From Rhodoblastus sp963828185 (GTDB lineage: Bacteria; Pseudomonadota; Alphaproteobacteria; Rhizobiales; Beijerinckiaceae), in contig CAWHDV010000007.1 in NCBI GenBank assembly GCA_963828185.1, positions 121,531 to 185,530 on the forward strand: a DNA stretch of 64,000 nt, read 5' to 3'. The notes below the pieces were generated by a model, which saw only the letters and a program-made list of their open reading frames with translations, searched no databases and was not told the origin of the DNA. This document shows positions 53,041 through 60,885 of this stretch, in pieces. Each line of letters opens with the position of its first letter. Position 1 is the stretch's first letter. The position numbers were made by a program, and so were the translations under genes.

Positions 53041-54426
53041 ATGGACATTCCGGTTCTTCAGGACGATCGCGGCGTCGCCGCATCGATTTAAAGTTATGGA
53101 TGGCTGCTCGCATGCGATCGAAATGGCGAATTCGTCCATCGCCGTTCGGCCAATATCTGCGAGATCTTCGCTGCGGCCGGCGACGAGCGCGAAAGCGTGG
53201 CGCTGGTTGATCTCATCGGCGCGGATGCGGCGCACACCCTGCGCGACGCCGCGGCGAGAGCCGCCCTGAGTTCGCGGCCGATGCTGATTCCACGCCTTGA
53301 GGCTGGCGCCGGGCGCGCGGTTTTCGACGTCGCGGTTCACATCGCTTCCGAGGAGATCGTCATCGAGTTCGAGCCCCCTGGCGCGAACTTGCCTCAATGC
53401 CCGCTTGACCTTGCGCGCGCGATGATCGACCGCATCGCAAGCCAGGACGAACCAGAAACACTTTTCGCCCAGGCTGCGCGATTGCTCGCGGACCGCCTGC
53501 GGTTCGATCAGGTGGTGATCGCCGAAGCAGATGGGAAGCCGCTGATTTCCCTCGACAGGAACAGACGTGACAACCCGCCGCGCCGCGTCGACGCGGAAGC
53601 CGCCGCGCACAAGCTTAAACAGCTTGTCTGCGGCTTCATTGGCGCCAGGCAAAGCAGCAGGGCCATTCACGACGTCCATGGGGTTTCGGCTCCGATCTTG
53701 ACGCAACTCGATCGGTCGACGCCACTCGATCTCGCGCGAGCGCAACTCCGGGGCGTAGCCGATTCCGAGCGCCATGCGCTGCTCGAACTTGGCGCGGCGT
53801 CATGCCTCGTGTTGCCGATCGTCGTCGACGCCGTCCCGTGGGGAGTTTTCGCCTGCCTCAACCGAACCGCTGGTTTGCCGTCAATGGAACAGCGCGCAGT
53901 CGCGGAAATTTTCGCGGAATTTTTTTCCATGCGCCTTGCAGCCTGTTTGCGGCGAGGGCGCCAGCGCGCTGTTCCGGTCGGTTTTTTGGCGCAGGCGGCA
54001 TTGGCGTCCGTTTCAAAACCGCGCCTTGTCCGGGAGGCGCAAGGCGAGGCGGAATTGTCGATCATCATCGTGGAAGACGAATGGCTGATCGCGCACGATC
54101 TCGAAACCTACCTGGCCGATCGCGGCGTTGCCGTCAGCTTCATTTGCGCGTCAGTGGCGCAGGCCCTGCAAACCCTGGAAGAACGGCGACCCAGCGCGGC
54201 TGTGCTCGATCTCAAACTGCGCGGGGGCACATCCATACCCCTGGCCAAGGCCTTGCGACGCCTCGACATCCCCTTCATCTTCGCCACGGGCTACGCGGAC
54301 CGAAACGCGATCCCGGATGAATTCGCCGACGCCCCCGTCGTCAACAAGCCCTATGACGGGAAAACAGTTCTCGCCGCTTTGACGCAAGTCGTGGGGCGCC
54401 CCCGCGAACACACGGGCGCCGACTAA
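53041..54426 (+). pseudogene. Degenerate bacteriophytochrome-like PAS-GAF protein with response-regulator domain, nonsense codon near the start
   Basis: From ATG 53041 a frame reads MDIPVLQDDRGVAASI, then TAA at 53089-53091, then SYGWLLACDRNGEFVHRRSANICEIF in the same frame. Phytochromes have IQ(S/P)YGW or IQPHG here, so TAA stands for CAA (Gln). Translation could restart at GTG 53197, giving 409 residues. A phytochrome-type PAS and GAF domain follow (LRFDQVVIAEADG, PLDLARAQLRGVADSERH, VVDAVPWGVFACLNR), but the biliverdin Cys, the DIP motif and the conserved chromophore His are absent and there is no PHY domain. The C-terminal 125 residues form a receiver (VEDEWLIAHDLETYL, phospho-acceptor in VLDLKLRGG). 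Confidence 0.75.
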
Positions 54427-54515
54427 GGGCGACGCAACCCGCAAAGGCGCCGCCCGCAATGACGCCGCCCGCATCGCGCGCGGCGGCGGCGGCGCGGGCG
54501 CGGGCGCGGGATCGG

Positions 54516-54815
54516 TCACCGGCGCCTCTCGTGGACCTGGATTGGGATTTCGGGCGGCGGACGATCCGCCGGCCGCGGATTGGGCGGCGCGGGATCCGGC
54601 ATCGGCGGCTGAGGACTTGGCTGCCCCGGCTGAGGACTTGGCTGCCCCGGCTGAGGACTTGGCTGAGGACTTAGCTGCCCCGGCTGATTTGGCTGCCCGG
54701 GCGGTTGCAACGGGGGCACATCTGTCGCCCGCTTCGCCACACCCTCAAGATCGAACCCTTGCGTCAGGAAGTCGCCACCGGCTTTTTCCGCGTCACCAGC
54801 ATGACAGAAAGTCAT
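54516..54815 (-). CDS. Proline-rich repeat protein, 99 aa
   Basis: Frame from ATG 54815 with GAGG upstream. Residues 1-32 are mixed and include Cys 4; from residue 35 the sequence is dominated by Pro, Gln and Gly with tandem QPGQPSPQP units, ending in PPEIPIQVHERRR. Proline/glutamine-rich short proteins of this kind occur in Methylobacterium relatives and may be secreted or disordered. The tandem DNA repeat at 54608-54700 encodes the repeats. It could also be a chance frame in repeat DNA. Confidence 0.5.
   Translation of the reverse strand: MTFCHAGDAEKAGGDFLTQGFDLEGVAKRATDVPPLQPPGQPNQPGQLSPQPSPQPGQPSPQPGQPSPQPPMPDPAPPNPRPADRPPPEIPIQVHERRR
54608..54700. repeat. Tandem 21-bp repeat within the proline-rich ORF
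   Basis: Units GCTGAGGACTTGGCTGCCCCG at 54608-54628 and 54629-54649, a truncated 12-bp copy at 54650-54661 and a further unit at 54662-54682, then a degenerate copy to about 54700. The unit is seven codons, preserving the reading frame on the minus strand. Confidence 0.8.
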
Positions 54816-54853
54816 TCCCGCGCCTCAAGGTTTATATCAAGAATCAAATGAGA

Positions 54854-54881
54854 GCGCCCGCGTCGCATCGGACGCGGGCGC
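54854..54881 (-). terminator. Terminator downstream of the DUF892 gene
   Basis: A perfect 11-bp inverted repeat (GCGCCCGCGTC / GACGCGGGCGC) with a 6-base loop lies 9 bp after the DUF892 stop on the minus strand, followed by TCTCATTTGATT. It also lies between DUF892 and the proline-rich gene. Confidence 0.7.
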
Positions 54882-54890
54882 CGTGTGCTG

Positions 54891-55397
54891 TCACGCCGCG
54901 GCGCGTTGATTGACGCCGCCTTCAGCCAATTCGTTCAGCGCGCGATCGGCCGCGCGTTCCTCTTCAAGATTCTGCTGGAGAAGATTGGCGCATTCCGGCT
55001 TTCCGAGCAGCTTGGCCCACGAGATGAGACTGCCATAGCGGGTGATCTCGTAGTGCTCGACGGCCTGCGCCGAAAAGACCAAGGCGGCGTCGAGAATGCG
55101 CGAATTTTCGGCGTCGCCGGTCGTCTCGTCGGCCTCTTCCAGAATGCCGTCGATCGCGGGACAATCAACGCCCTCGATTTCGACATTGTGCAGTCGAAAC
55201 ACTTCCTCGAGGCGCTTTACCTGGCCCTCGGTTTCGCGCAGGTGCTTTTCGAATCCTTGCCTCAATTGCGGGTCCGACGATTTATCGATCATCTTCGGCA
55301 GCGCCTTGAGGATTTGGTTTTCCGCATAATAAATGTCGCGCAGCGTATGGACGAACAAATCGTCCATTGTTTTCACGTCTTTCGAGAACCAGCTCAT
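54891..55397 (-). CDS. DUF892 family (YciE/YciF) ferritin-like protein
   Basis: A 168-residue protein from ATG 55397 with an AGGAG site; the frame is open further upstream but that part lacks support. Helices carry the family signature VKTMDDLFVHTLRDIYYAENQILKALPKMIDKSS (in parts), KHLRETEGQVKRLEEVF, and AQAVEHYEITRYGSLISWAKLLGK (in part), EEERAADRALNELAE. The Glu, His and Asp positions are those of a diiron ferritin-like bundle. YciF-type proteins rise under stress, which fits the consensus EcfG-type promoter directly upstream. Confidence 0.92.
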   Translation of the reverse strand: MSWFSKDVKTMDDLFVHTLRDIYYAENQILKALPKMIDKSSDPQLRQGFEKHLRETEGQVKRLEEVFRLHNVEIEGVDCPAIDGILEEADETTGDAENSRILDAALVFSAQAVEHYEITRYGSLISWAKLLGKPECANLLQQNLEEERAADRALNELAEGGVNQRAAA

Positions 55398-55458
55398 AGT
55401 GGCTCCTGTTTTGGTTAAGAGTTGCAATCGCCAAAAAGCCAATTGGCGATGCCCGCTC

Positions 55459-55483
55459 AACGCCCGTCCGGCAAGCCGGTTCC
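55459..55483 (-). promoter_or_regulatory. EcfG-type promoter for the DUF892 gene
   Basis: A perfect GGAAC-N16-CGTT on the minus strand: GGAAC at 55483-55479, CGTT at 55462-55459. The start at 55397 is 62 bp downstream of the -10 element. Confidence 0.68.
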
Positions 55484-55545
55484 TAACGTTATGCTTATGT
55501 ATTAATTCGCTTTTTCTCACTCTAGGGCGCTTTCGACGCTGCTCG

Positions 55546-55713
55546 TCACCGCAAGAGGAAGCTCATCACGAGCGCAAATATGACCACTCCGGCAAGGCCG
55601 GCGATGAAGATCAGCCGTTGCGCCTTCGTTCGCAGGACAACTTCGCCCTGTCTCGCCTTCTCGGCCGGATAGACGGGACCATCTGGTCTTTCCGCATTGT
55701 GGTCCTCGTTCAT
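55546..55713 (-). CDS. Small single-pass membrane protein, 55 aa
   Basis: A 55-codon gene from ATG 55713 with AGGAG upstream. The N-terminal half is soluble and charged (MNEDHNAERPDGPVYPAEKA), then RQGEVVLRTKAQRLIF leads to one membrane helix (IFIAGLAGVVIFALVMSFLL). The YPAEKARQGEV text resembles small proteins found across Hyphomicrobiales; no function is known. An imperfect EcfG-like site (AGAAC-N16-CGTT) lies 37 bp upstream. Confidence 0.75.
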   Translation of the reverse strand: MNEDHNAERPDGPVYPAEKARQGEVVLRTKAQRLIFIAGLAGVVIFALVMSFLLR

Positions 55714-55749
55714 GCGCGCGCTCCTGAATTCGCGCCGAGAGCGACCGGG

Positions 55750-55774
55750 AACGTAAAAAAACGCCGCGCGTTCT
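55750..55774 (-). promoter_or_regulatory. EcfG-like promoter candidate for the 55-aa membrane protein gene
   Basis: On the minus strand AGAAC (55774-55770), 16-base spacer, CGTT (55753-55750). One mismatch in the -35. The start at 55713 is 37 bp downstream. Confidence 0.45.
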
Positions 55775-55887
55775 CATCTTCTCGACTGTCTTGTTCACGA
55801 CTGTCCTGCGAAAAATCTCGGGAACGTCAGATGGTTCCCTCGTCACTCGACAACCCGCTTTGCGCGAATTGTCGGCCGGGTCCTGTC

Positions 55888-56172
55888 ATGAAAACTTTCG
55901 CCGCCGCCTGTCTCGCTTTTTTGCTCGCATGCGCGTCGTCATTGGCGCAAACAGCGCGGCAGCCGGAAGCGAAGCCAAACGCCATTCCGCACACTGACAT
56001 GGAAAAGAAGAAGGGCGACCTCAGCGACAAGCTGAACTCGACCAATGGCGTCATCCACCCCGACAAGAACGTCGATCCCGGAATCAGGAGGCCGGCGCCG
56101 GCGACCGGCGCCACGCCGGTCATCCCGCCCCCGGGCTCTCCCGGCGGCGCGCAAAACGTCGAGCCCAAATGA
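55888..56172 (+). CDS. Small exported hypothetical protein, 94 aa
   Basis: From ATG 55888 the product has a clear signal peptide (MKTFAAACLAFLLACASSLA) cut before QTARQPEA, then a short hydrophilic chain with KLNSTNGVIHPDKNVDPGIRRPAPA and a Pro/Gly-rich C-terminus. NGVIHPxxxVDPGI is seen in small periplasmic proteins of Hyphomicrobiales. Cys 8 and Cys 15 lie inside the signal; LACASS could be a lipobox. The stop overlaps the next gene by four bases. Confidence 0.72.
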   Translation: MKTFAAACLAFLLACASSLAQTARQPEAKPNAIPHTDMEKKKGDLSDKLNSTNGVIHPDKNVDPGIRRPAPATGATPVIPPPGSPGGAQNVEPK

Positions 56173-56984
56173 CCAACCGCAAGCGCGAAACCGCCGAGAG
56201 CCAGCCATCCGCGGCGGCGCCTTTTGACGCGAAGGCCACGCCGACATTGAAGAATCCGGACGCCGGGGCCTTCTACGCGGAAGCGCTGCGCGAACTGCTT
56301 TCCATCCGTATTCCCTTCCTGCTCGCGGGGACCTATGCGCTCAGCGCCTACACCGGCATTTCGCGCGAGACCAAGGATCTCGACGTCATGTGCAAGGCCG
56401 GCGATTACCCGCGCATCCTCTCCCGCTTCAAGGATCTTGGATACGAGATCCTCGTCGAGGACGAGCGCTGGCTGGGCAAGGTCTTCAAGGGCAGTCATTT
56501 CTTCGACGTGATCTTTGCGTCGCAAAACGGAACCATGCCGGTCAATGACGCGTGGTTCGCGCATGCGCGCGAGATTGTCGTGTTTGGCGCCCCTGTGCGA
56601 ATCGCGGCGCCGACGGAGTTGATCTGGTCGAAATGCTTCATTCAGCAGCGCTATCGTTACGACGGCGCGGACGTCGCGCATATTTTCCTGAAAGCGCGGC
56701 GGCTGATCGACTGGCCGCGGCTTCTCTCCTACATGGAAGTGCACTGGGAAGTGCTGCTGATCCATATCCTCAATTTCCGCTGGATTTTTCCAAGCGAGCG
56801 CGACGCCATCCCGGTCTGGGTGCTCGACGAGCTGCTCGATCGGCTGGCGAAACAGCGCCGGCTGCCGTCGCCGCAGACCAAAATCTGCCGGGGCCGCATG
56901 TTCTCGCGCGCCGATTACGAACTCGATGTGAAGGAGTGGGGGTTTTTGGATGCCGGCAGCGAAAGCGACACCGAGCCAGAGTGA
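56169..56984 (+). CDS. Nucleotidyltransferase-like protein
   Basis: A 271-residue protein from ATG 56169 in an ATGA overlap with the previous gene. Around residues 55-75 the text FLLAGTYALSAYTGISRETKDLDVMCK (in parts) resembles the G(G/T)xAL...R.TxDxD core of nucleotidyltransferases (MNT/AbiEii type), with Asp residues at the expected metal sites. A later Asp in FFDVIFASQNG fits the third carboxylate. Later segments (APTELIWSKCFIQQRYRYDGADVAHI) match AbiEii-like substrates-binding parts. No antitoxin-like partner is adjacent, so a toxin role is not supported; a housekeeping nucleotidyl transfer is possible. Confidence 0.72.
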   Translation: MTNRKRETAESQPSAAAPFDAKATPTLKNPDAGAFYAEALRELLSIRIPFLLAGTYALSAYTGISRETKDLDVMCKAGDYPRILSRFKDLGYEILVEDERWLGKVFKGSHFFDVIFASQNGTMPVNDAWFAHAREIVVFGAPVRIAAPTELIWSKCFIQQRYRYDGADVAHIFLKARRLIDWPRLLSYMEVHWEVLLIHILNFRWIFPSERDAIPVWVLDELLDRLAKQRRLPSPQTKICRGRMFSRADYELDVKEWGFLDAGSESDTEPE

Positions 56985-57729
56985 CGCGCGTCCCGCCAAA
57001 GACCGCGTCGTCACGGAGAGTCCCGCGCTGAACATCGCGGCGATCGGCGACCTGCACGTCAAGGAGGACGGCTCGGTTTCCTGCAAGGATCTGTTTCGCG
57101 ACGTCTCGCGCACGGCCGACGTCCTGGTGATGGCGGGCGATCTCACCGATCTCGGCAAGCCGGCGGAAGCCGAATTGCTGGCCGAGGATTTTCGTAGCTG
57201 CACGATTCCCGCCGTCGCCGTTCTCGGCAATCACGATTATGAAAGCGGCGCCGTCGAGGTCGTCAGCGCGATCCTGCGGCGCGCGGGAATTCGCCTGCTC
57301 GACGGGCAGGCGACCGAAATCGAGGGCGTGGGATTCGTCGGCGTCAAAGGCTTCGCCGGAGGCTTTGGCAAAGCCATGCTGGGCTCGTTCGGAGAGCCGG
57401 CGATCAAGGCGATGGTGGCCGAGAGCGTAGCCGAGGCGATGCGTCTGGAGAACGCCATGCGACAAGTCCGCTCCAAGCGGTCCCTGGTGGTGTTGCATTA
57501 CGCGCCGATCCCGGAGACGGTCGCCGGCGAGCCGCCCGAGATTTTCGCCTTCCTCGGCTCGTCGCGGCTGGCCGAAACGATCGACCGCTTTTCGGTCAGC
57601 GCGGTTGTGCATGGCCATGCCCACCGCGGCCGTTTCGAGGGGCGCACGCCGCGCGGCGCGCCGGTCTACAACGTCGCGAGACAGATCGAAAAGCCCGGCG
57701 GTCGACCTTACGCGCTGCTGCAAATTTAA
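56950..57729 (+). CDS. Metallophosphoesterase, calcineurin-like
   Basis: A 259-residue phosphoesterase from ATG 56950, overlapping the preceding gene by 35 bases. All metal motifs are present: GDLH near residue 33, GDLTD near 63, GNHDY near 92, LHYAP near 183 and GHAHRG near 222. The first 25 residues are a Ser/Lys-rich lead-in that may not be translated if a later start is used. The target is unknown; nucleotide or phosphoester clearance is possible. It follows the nucleotidyltransferase-like gene, so the two may act on the same nucleotide or protein target. Confidence 0.88.
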   Translation: MPAAKATPSQSDARPAKDRVVTESPALNIAAIGDLHVKEDGSVSCKDLFRDVSRTADVLVMAGDLTDLGKPAEAELLAEDFRSCTIPAVAVLGNHDYESGAVEVVSAILRRAGIRLLDGQATEIEGVGFVGVKGFAGGFGKAMLGSFGEPAIKAMVAESVAEAMRLENAMRQVRSKRSLVVLHYAPIPETVAGEPPEIFAFLGSSRLAETIDRFSVSAVVHGHAHRGRFEGRTPRGAPVYNVARQIEKPGGRPYALLQI

Positions 57730-57754
57730 AAGCGACATTGGCGACGAAGCGCTC

Positions 57755-57960
57755 ATGGCGAGCAAAGCGGACGCGTCGTCATCATCGGCGCGGAAGCGGG
57801 CGCGGCCGGCGTCGGCGCCGCCCGGCGCCTCGCCATCGCTTTCGCCGAACTTGCCGCTCCGACGGAGAAAAAAAGTTGTTTTTCGCTGGGCGAGGCGAGA
57901 CACGCATTTTTCCAGCGCGCGTGGCGCTTACGCGAGCGGCGTCCGGCCCGCCGCGAAAGT
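57755..57960 (+). pseudogene. 5' relic of an FAD/NAD-binding oxidoreductase gene
   Basis: After ATG 57755 (MASKAD) the next bases in the adjacent frame read VVIIGAEAGAAGVGAARRLA, close to the VVIIGAGAAGVGAARRLA dinucleotide-binding motif of flavoprotein amine oxidases and related enzymes, then the homology stops. A shift and a small insertion interrupt it and no downstream flavoprotein remains. Only about 35 residues are recognisable. Confidence 0.45.
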
Positions 57961-57968
57961 TCTTGCGG

Positions 57969-58838
57969 CTAGATTTCCTTCATCACCTGGGCATGCGCGA
58001 GCAGGGCGAACAGCGCCGTCCCCCCAATGATGTTGCCGAGCAACACAGGAAGGCCAAACTGCAACAGCATGTCGCGCCATCCGGCGTCGCCGTGCAGAAT
58101 CAGCAAAAACGCCTCCACGCCGCCCGCGACGATGTGCATGAATCCGCCGGCGGCGATCAGCCATGTCATCATCGTGATGACGTGGAACTGCGCCGCTTCG
58201 GCGACCGGAAGCAGCCAGACCATGGCCGCCATCAAGAAGCCGGCGGCGATTCCCTTGCACGCCATCGCCATCCACGAGTGATGGAGAATGTGGCCGCTGA
58301 TCCGCAACATCTGCTGCAGCATCTCGGCGTCGAGCGCCGGAGTGAAGCAATAGAACGCGGCGGAGAACAACGCGCCCGCCATATTGGCGAGGAAGACGAT
58401 GCCCCACAGCCGGCCGAGCCTCCACAGGCTGCCCGGCGAAATTTCGGCCAGGACCGGCAGGACGACGGTGATGGTGTTTTCGGTAAAGAGCTGCTGCCGG
58501 GACAAGATCACGATGATGAAGCCTAACGCGTAGCCCAGGTCCGAGACGAGCGGACGCCATCCGGCGTCCGGCAGATGCGATTCAAGGATGGTTTGGGCGA
58601 GAAGCGAGAGGCTGATCGAAAGGCCGGCGGCAAAGCCTGACCACCAGAGCGAAGTGGCGGGACGCGCCATTTCCTCCTCGCCGAGCTTGCGGACGATCAG
58701 ATAGATGACCGGTGTGCGCGGGCTCGCCAGGTCCTCGATATCCTGACTCTCGCGCTCGGTGATCGAATGCGTCGTCGCGTCTTCCGCTTCGGAGCCCGCG
58801 CCGGAGGGCTTCTTGCGTGGATGCTCGGTCGAAGCCAT
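57969..58838 (-). CDS. Formate/nitrite transporter family membrane protein (YfdC-like)
   Basis: A 289-residue protein from ATG 58838. After a charged 55-residue N-terminus come six membrane segments: LWWSGFAAGLSISLSLLAQTI, LGYALGFIIVILSRQQLFTENTI (in parts), WGIVFLANMAGALFSAAFYCF, CKGIAAGFLMAAMVWLLP, VITMMTWLIAAGGFMHIVAGGVEAFLLI (in parts), LGNIIGGTALFALL. The FTENT and GNIIGG text is the FNT family signature; the long acidic N-terminus matches the YfdC branch. FNT channels pass small monovalent anions such as formate, nitrite or hydrosulfide; this subgroup is not characterised. Confidence 0.88.
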   Translation of the reverse strand: MASTEHPRKKPSGAGSEAEDATTHSITERESQDIEDLASPRTPVIYLIVRKLGEEEMARPATSLWWSGFAAGLSISLSLLAQTILESHLPDAGWRPLVSDLGYALGFIIVILSRQQLFTENTITVVLPVLAEISPGSLWRLGRLWGIVFLANMAGALFSAAFYCFTPALDAEMLQQMLRISGHILHHSWMAMACKGIAAGFLMAAMVWLLPVAEAAQFHVITMMTWLIAAGGFMHIVAGGVEAFLLILHGDAGWRDMLLQFGLPVLLGNIIGGTALFALLAHAQVMKEI

Positions 58839-59179
58839 GGCTCAAGCGTCCGATCAATATCGAGTGCGGCCGCGCAGCGACCATGGCGCGACAAAAGCAA
58901 ACGCGCCAATAGCCTCCCGAACTCAACGCCAATCCGCCGAGTGCGTTCCGTGTAAGTGTCGCAAGAAGTCGCAAGCAATTGTGAACACTGATGCCGGAAC
59001 AGCGGACGCCACTTGAGCATTGCTTTTCCCAGTTCAGCAAATCGCGTTGTGACTTATTCGCAAAGCTTCGGAGCAAATAACAAACGCGGAGACAGCAATG
59101 GTCAGCGAGCGGGTGATGAATATTTGACCGATATTTCCGACCCATCGCGGCTTGCGCAGGAAATCGAAAGGCCGGAATC
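58839..59179. other. Gene-free intergenic region
   Basis: About 340 bases between divergent genes. A GGAAC-N17-CATT sequence at 58996-59021 (plus strand) is the same weak variant as before the PRC-barrel gene, but is 159 bp from the next start, so its use is doubtful. Composition is AT-richer near 59030-59130. No RNA gene or repeat was seen. Confidence 0.4.
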
Positions 59180-59578
59180 ATGAGAGTGAGAGAAAATCGC
59201 ACCAATGTGTGGCGGAGCTTGTCGACGACCGTGCGTCTTGACGGCCGCGCGCAACTGGTCCGGCATATTGCCGGCAAGCTCGGGAAGAATGGCGCGGCGA
59301 TCACGGACGAGATGATTCACGTCACGCATTACGGCTACGACGATCGGATCGACTGGGACGAATATATCATTGTCGTCGAAGGCTTCGGCGTGTTCGGCTA
59401 CAGTGACGAGCCCTGTCCAGCCCAGGCCGCGGCGCGGCCTGCGCTTATGCAAATCGAGGTAGAAATTTCGCCGCCTGCGCCGCGCAGACGCATCGCATCG
59501 TCGAACGCGCGCTTGCCCCGCGTCGCGGAACCTGCGGCCAAACGAAAGCCCATCAGCCAGGGATGGAGCGGGCGATGA
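59180..59578 (+). CDS. Hypothetical protein, 132 aa
   Basis: From ATG 59180 with AGGCCGGA upstream. The core has a compact strand-helix pattern (VRLDGRAQLVRHIAGKLGKNGAAITDEMIHVTHYGYDDRIDWDEYIIVVEGFGVFGYSDE, in parts) with conserved-looking Trp, Tyr and Asp; the tail is Pro/Arg-rich. No family was recognised. The last codons and stop overlap the 3' end of the tRNA-Gly gene on the opposite strand by 15 bases, which is uncommon. Confidence 0.58.
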   Translation: MRVRENRTNVWRSLSTTVRLDGRAQLVRHIAGKLGKNGAAITDEMIHVTHYGYDDRIDWDEYIIVVEGFGVFGYSDEPCPAQAAARPALMQIEVEISPPAPRRRIASSNARLPRVAEPAAKRKPISQGWSGR

Positions 59579-59638
59579 GAATCGAACTCACGACATACAG
59601 CTTGGGAAGCTGTCGTTCTGCCACTGAACTACGCCCGC
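59564..59638 (-). tRNA. tRNA-Gly, anticodon CCC
   Basis: The 75-nt minus-strand sequence folds into a complete cloverleaf: 7-bp acceptor stem GCGGGCG/CGCCCGC, D-arm with AGTGGCA loop, anticodon stem ACAGC/GCTGT around TTCCCAA (anticodon CCC), variable loop, T-arm GTGAG-TTCGATT-CTCAT, discriminator T and encoded CCA. It reads GGG codons. Confidence 0.95.
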
Positions 59639-59673
59639 GCGCCCGCCATTCATAACCGGACCGAGCGTCGGCT

Positions 59674-60786
59674 TCAACGGGGCGGACGAAAATGTTTCGA
59701 CAGTTTCAGCCCCTGCGCCTGATAATTGGAGCCAAGGCCCGAGCCATAGAGATCGCGCGGGACCTGCGCCATGCGCTCATAGACGAGCCGTCCCACAGCC
59801 TGTCCATCCTCCAGGATGAATGGCACGTCGTGCGAGCGCACCTCGAGCACCGCCCGCGCCCCGGCGCCGCCCGCCTCGCTCGCGCCAAAACCCGGATCGA
59901 AGAAGCCGGCGTAATGCACGCGGAACTCGCCGACGAGAGCGTCGAAGGGCGTCATCTCCGCGGCGTGGTCCGGCGGCACCAGCACTTCTTCCTTCGAGGC
60001 GAGAATGTAGAATTCGCCGGGATCGAGCACCAGTTCGCCGCGCCCGCCTGAAAACACCGGCTCCCAGAAATCGGCGACCTCGCAGGCGTTGAACTCGTCC
60101 ACATCGATCAGCCCGGTATGCCGCTTGGCGCGATAGCCGATCAGCCCCTCGCCGCCAAAGCCGGACAGGTCGATGGAGATCGAAACGCCGCCGGCAAAAC
60201 AGGGATTTGCTGTCGAAACCAGATTTTGCCGCCCATGCAGGGCGGCGTGCGCGGCGTCGTCGAGGCGGGCGGCGCCGCGCCGGAAACGGATCTGCGACAA
60301 GCGCGAACCGCTGCGCGCGAGGATCGGAAAGGTGCGCGGCGAGATTTCGGCGAACAGCGGCCCGTGATAGCCGGCTTCCACCGTATCGAAGGCGCGGGCG
60401 CGATCCGCTATGACCCGGGTGAAGACGTCGATGCGGCCGGTCGAGCTTTTCGGATTGGCGGCGGCGGCGACATCGGCCGGCAGGGCCACGGATTCGGCAA
60501 GTTCGGCCACATAAACGCAGCCGGTCTCGAGCACTGCGCCCGGGCCAAGGTCAATCTCGTGCAAAGCGTGCATGGCGACCGCCTCGGCGACCGAACGGGC
60601 GCCAGGCAAGAAACTGGCGCGCATCCGCCAGGCGCGCCGGCCGAGCCGCAGGTCGAGGCTCGCGGGCTGGATCTGGTTTGCAGCGAAAGGCGCGGTCGGC
60701 AGAATGGCGCCGTCCTTGGCCAGGGCGGCGATCTGGTGGGCGGCGAAAATGCCTTGCTCGTCTCCTGTCGCCGCCTGCCCCGCCAC
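59674..60786 (-). CDS. dcd: 2'-deoxycytidine 5'-triphosphate deaminase
   Basis: A 370-residue dCTP deaminase of the long form with two dUTPase-like halves, from GTG 60786 (AGGGGGC site). Conserved: ALAKDGAILP and QIQPASLDLRLGRRAWRMRASFLPG (in parts) near residues 30-65, ANPKSSTGRIDVFTRVI near 110 with the catalytic Glu/Ser region, and SAYHGPLF-like VEAGYHGPLFAEISPRTFPILARSGSRLSQIRFRRG (in parts). The second half carries EFYILASKEEVLVPP and FDPGFG. It converts dCTP to dUTP for thymidylate supply. It lies after tRNA-Gly on the same strand. Confidence 0.93.
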   Translation of the reverse strand: MAGQAATGDEQGIFAAHQIAALAKDGAILPTAPFAANQIQPASLDLRLGRRAWRMRASFLPGARSVAEAVAMHALHEIDLGPGAVLETGCVYVAELAESVALPADVAAAANPKSSTGRIDVFTRVIADRARAFDTVEAGYHGPLFAEISPRTFPILARSGSRLSQIRFRRGAARLDDAAHAALHGRQNLVSTANPCFAGGVSISIDLSGFGGEGLIGYRAKRHTGLIDVDEFNACEVADFWEPVFSGGRGELVLDPGEFYILASKEEVLVPPDHAAEMTPFDALVGEFRVHYAGFFDPGFGASEAGGAGARAVLEVRSHDVPFILEDGQAVGRLVYERMAQVPRDLYGSGLGSNYQAQGLKLSKHFRPPR

Positions 60787-60885
60787 GAAAGCCCCCTGTC
60801 AAAACACGAACCAAAACTGTCTAGAAACACGTCTAAGGCGGCAGCCGCGAAAAGCCCATCGAAAACTGGCGCCGGAAGCAAGGGC

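Noticed and set aside
52990..53775. A 261-codon minus-strand frame across the start of the phytochrome-like gene
   Set aside because: Shadow of a frame with PAS and GAF homology; starts near the Crp gene but has no family match.
54608..54700. Possible CRISPR-like repeats
   Set aside because: Repeats are directly adjacent without spacers and encode proline-rich codons; no cas gene is present.
56169..57729. Toxin-antitoxin or nucleotide-second-messenger defence pair (nucleotidyltransferase plus phosphoesterase)
   Set aside because: No effector gene, no antitoxin-like protein and no other defence gene nearby; the pair is noted as neighbours only.
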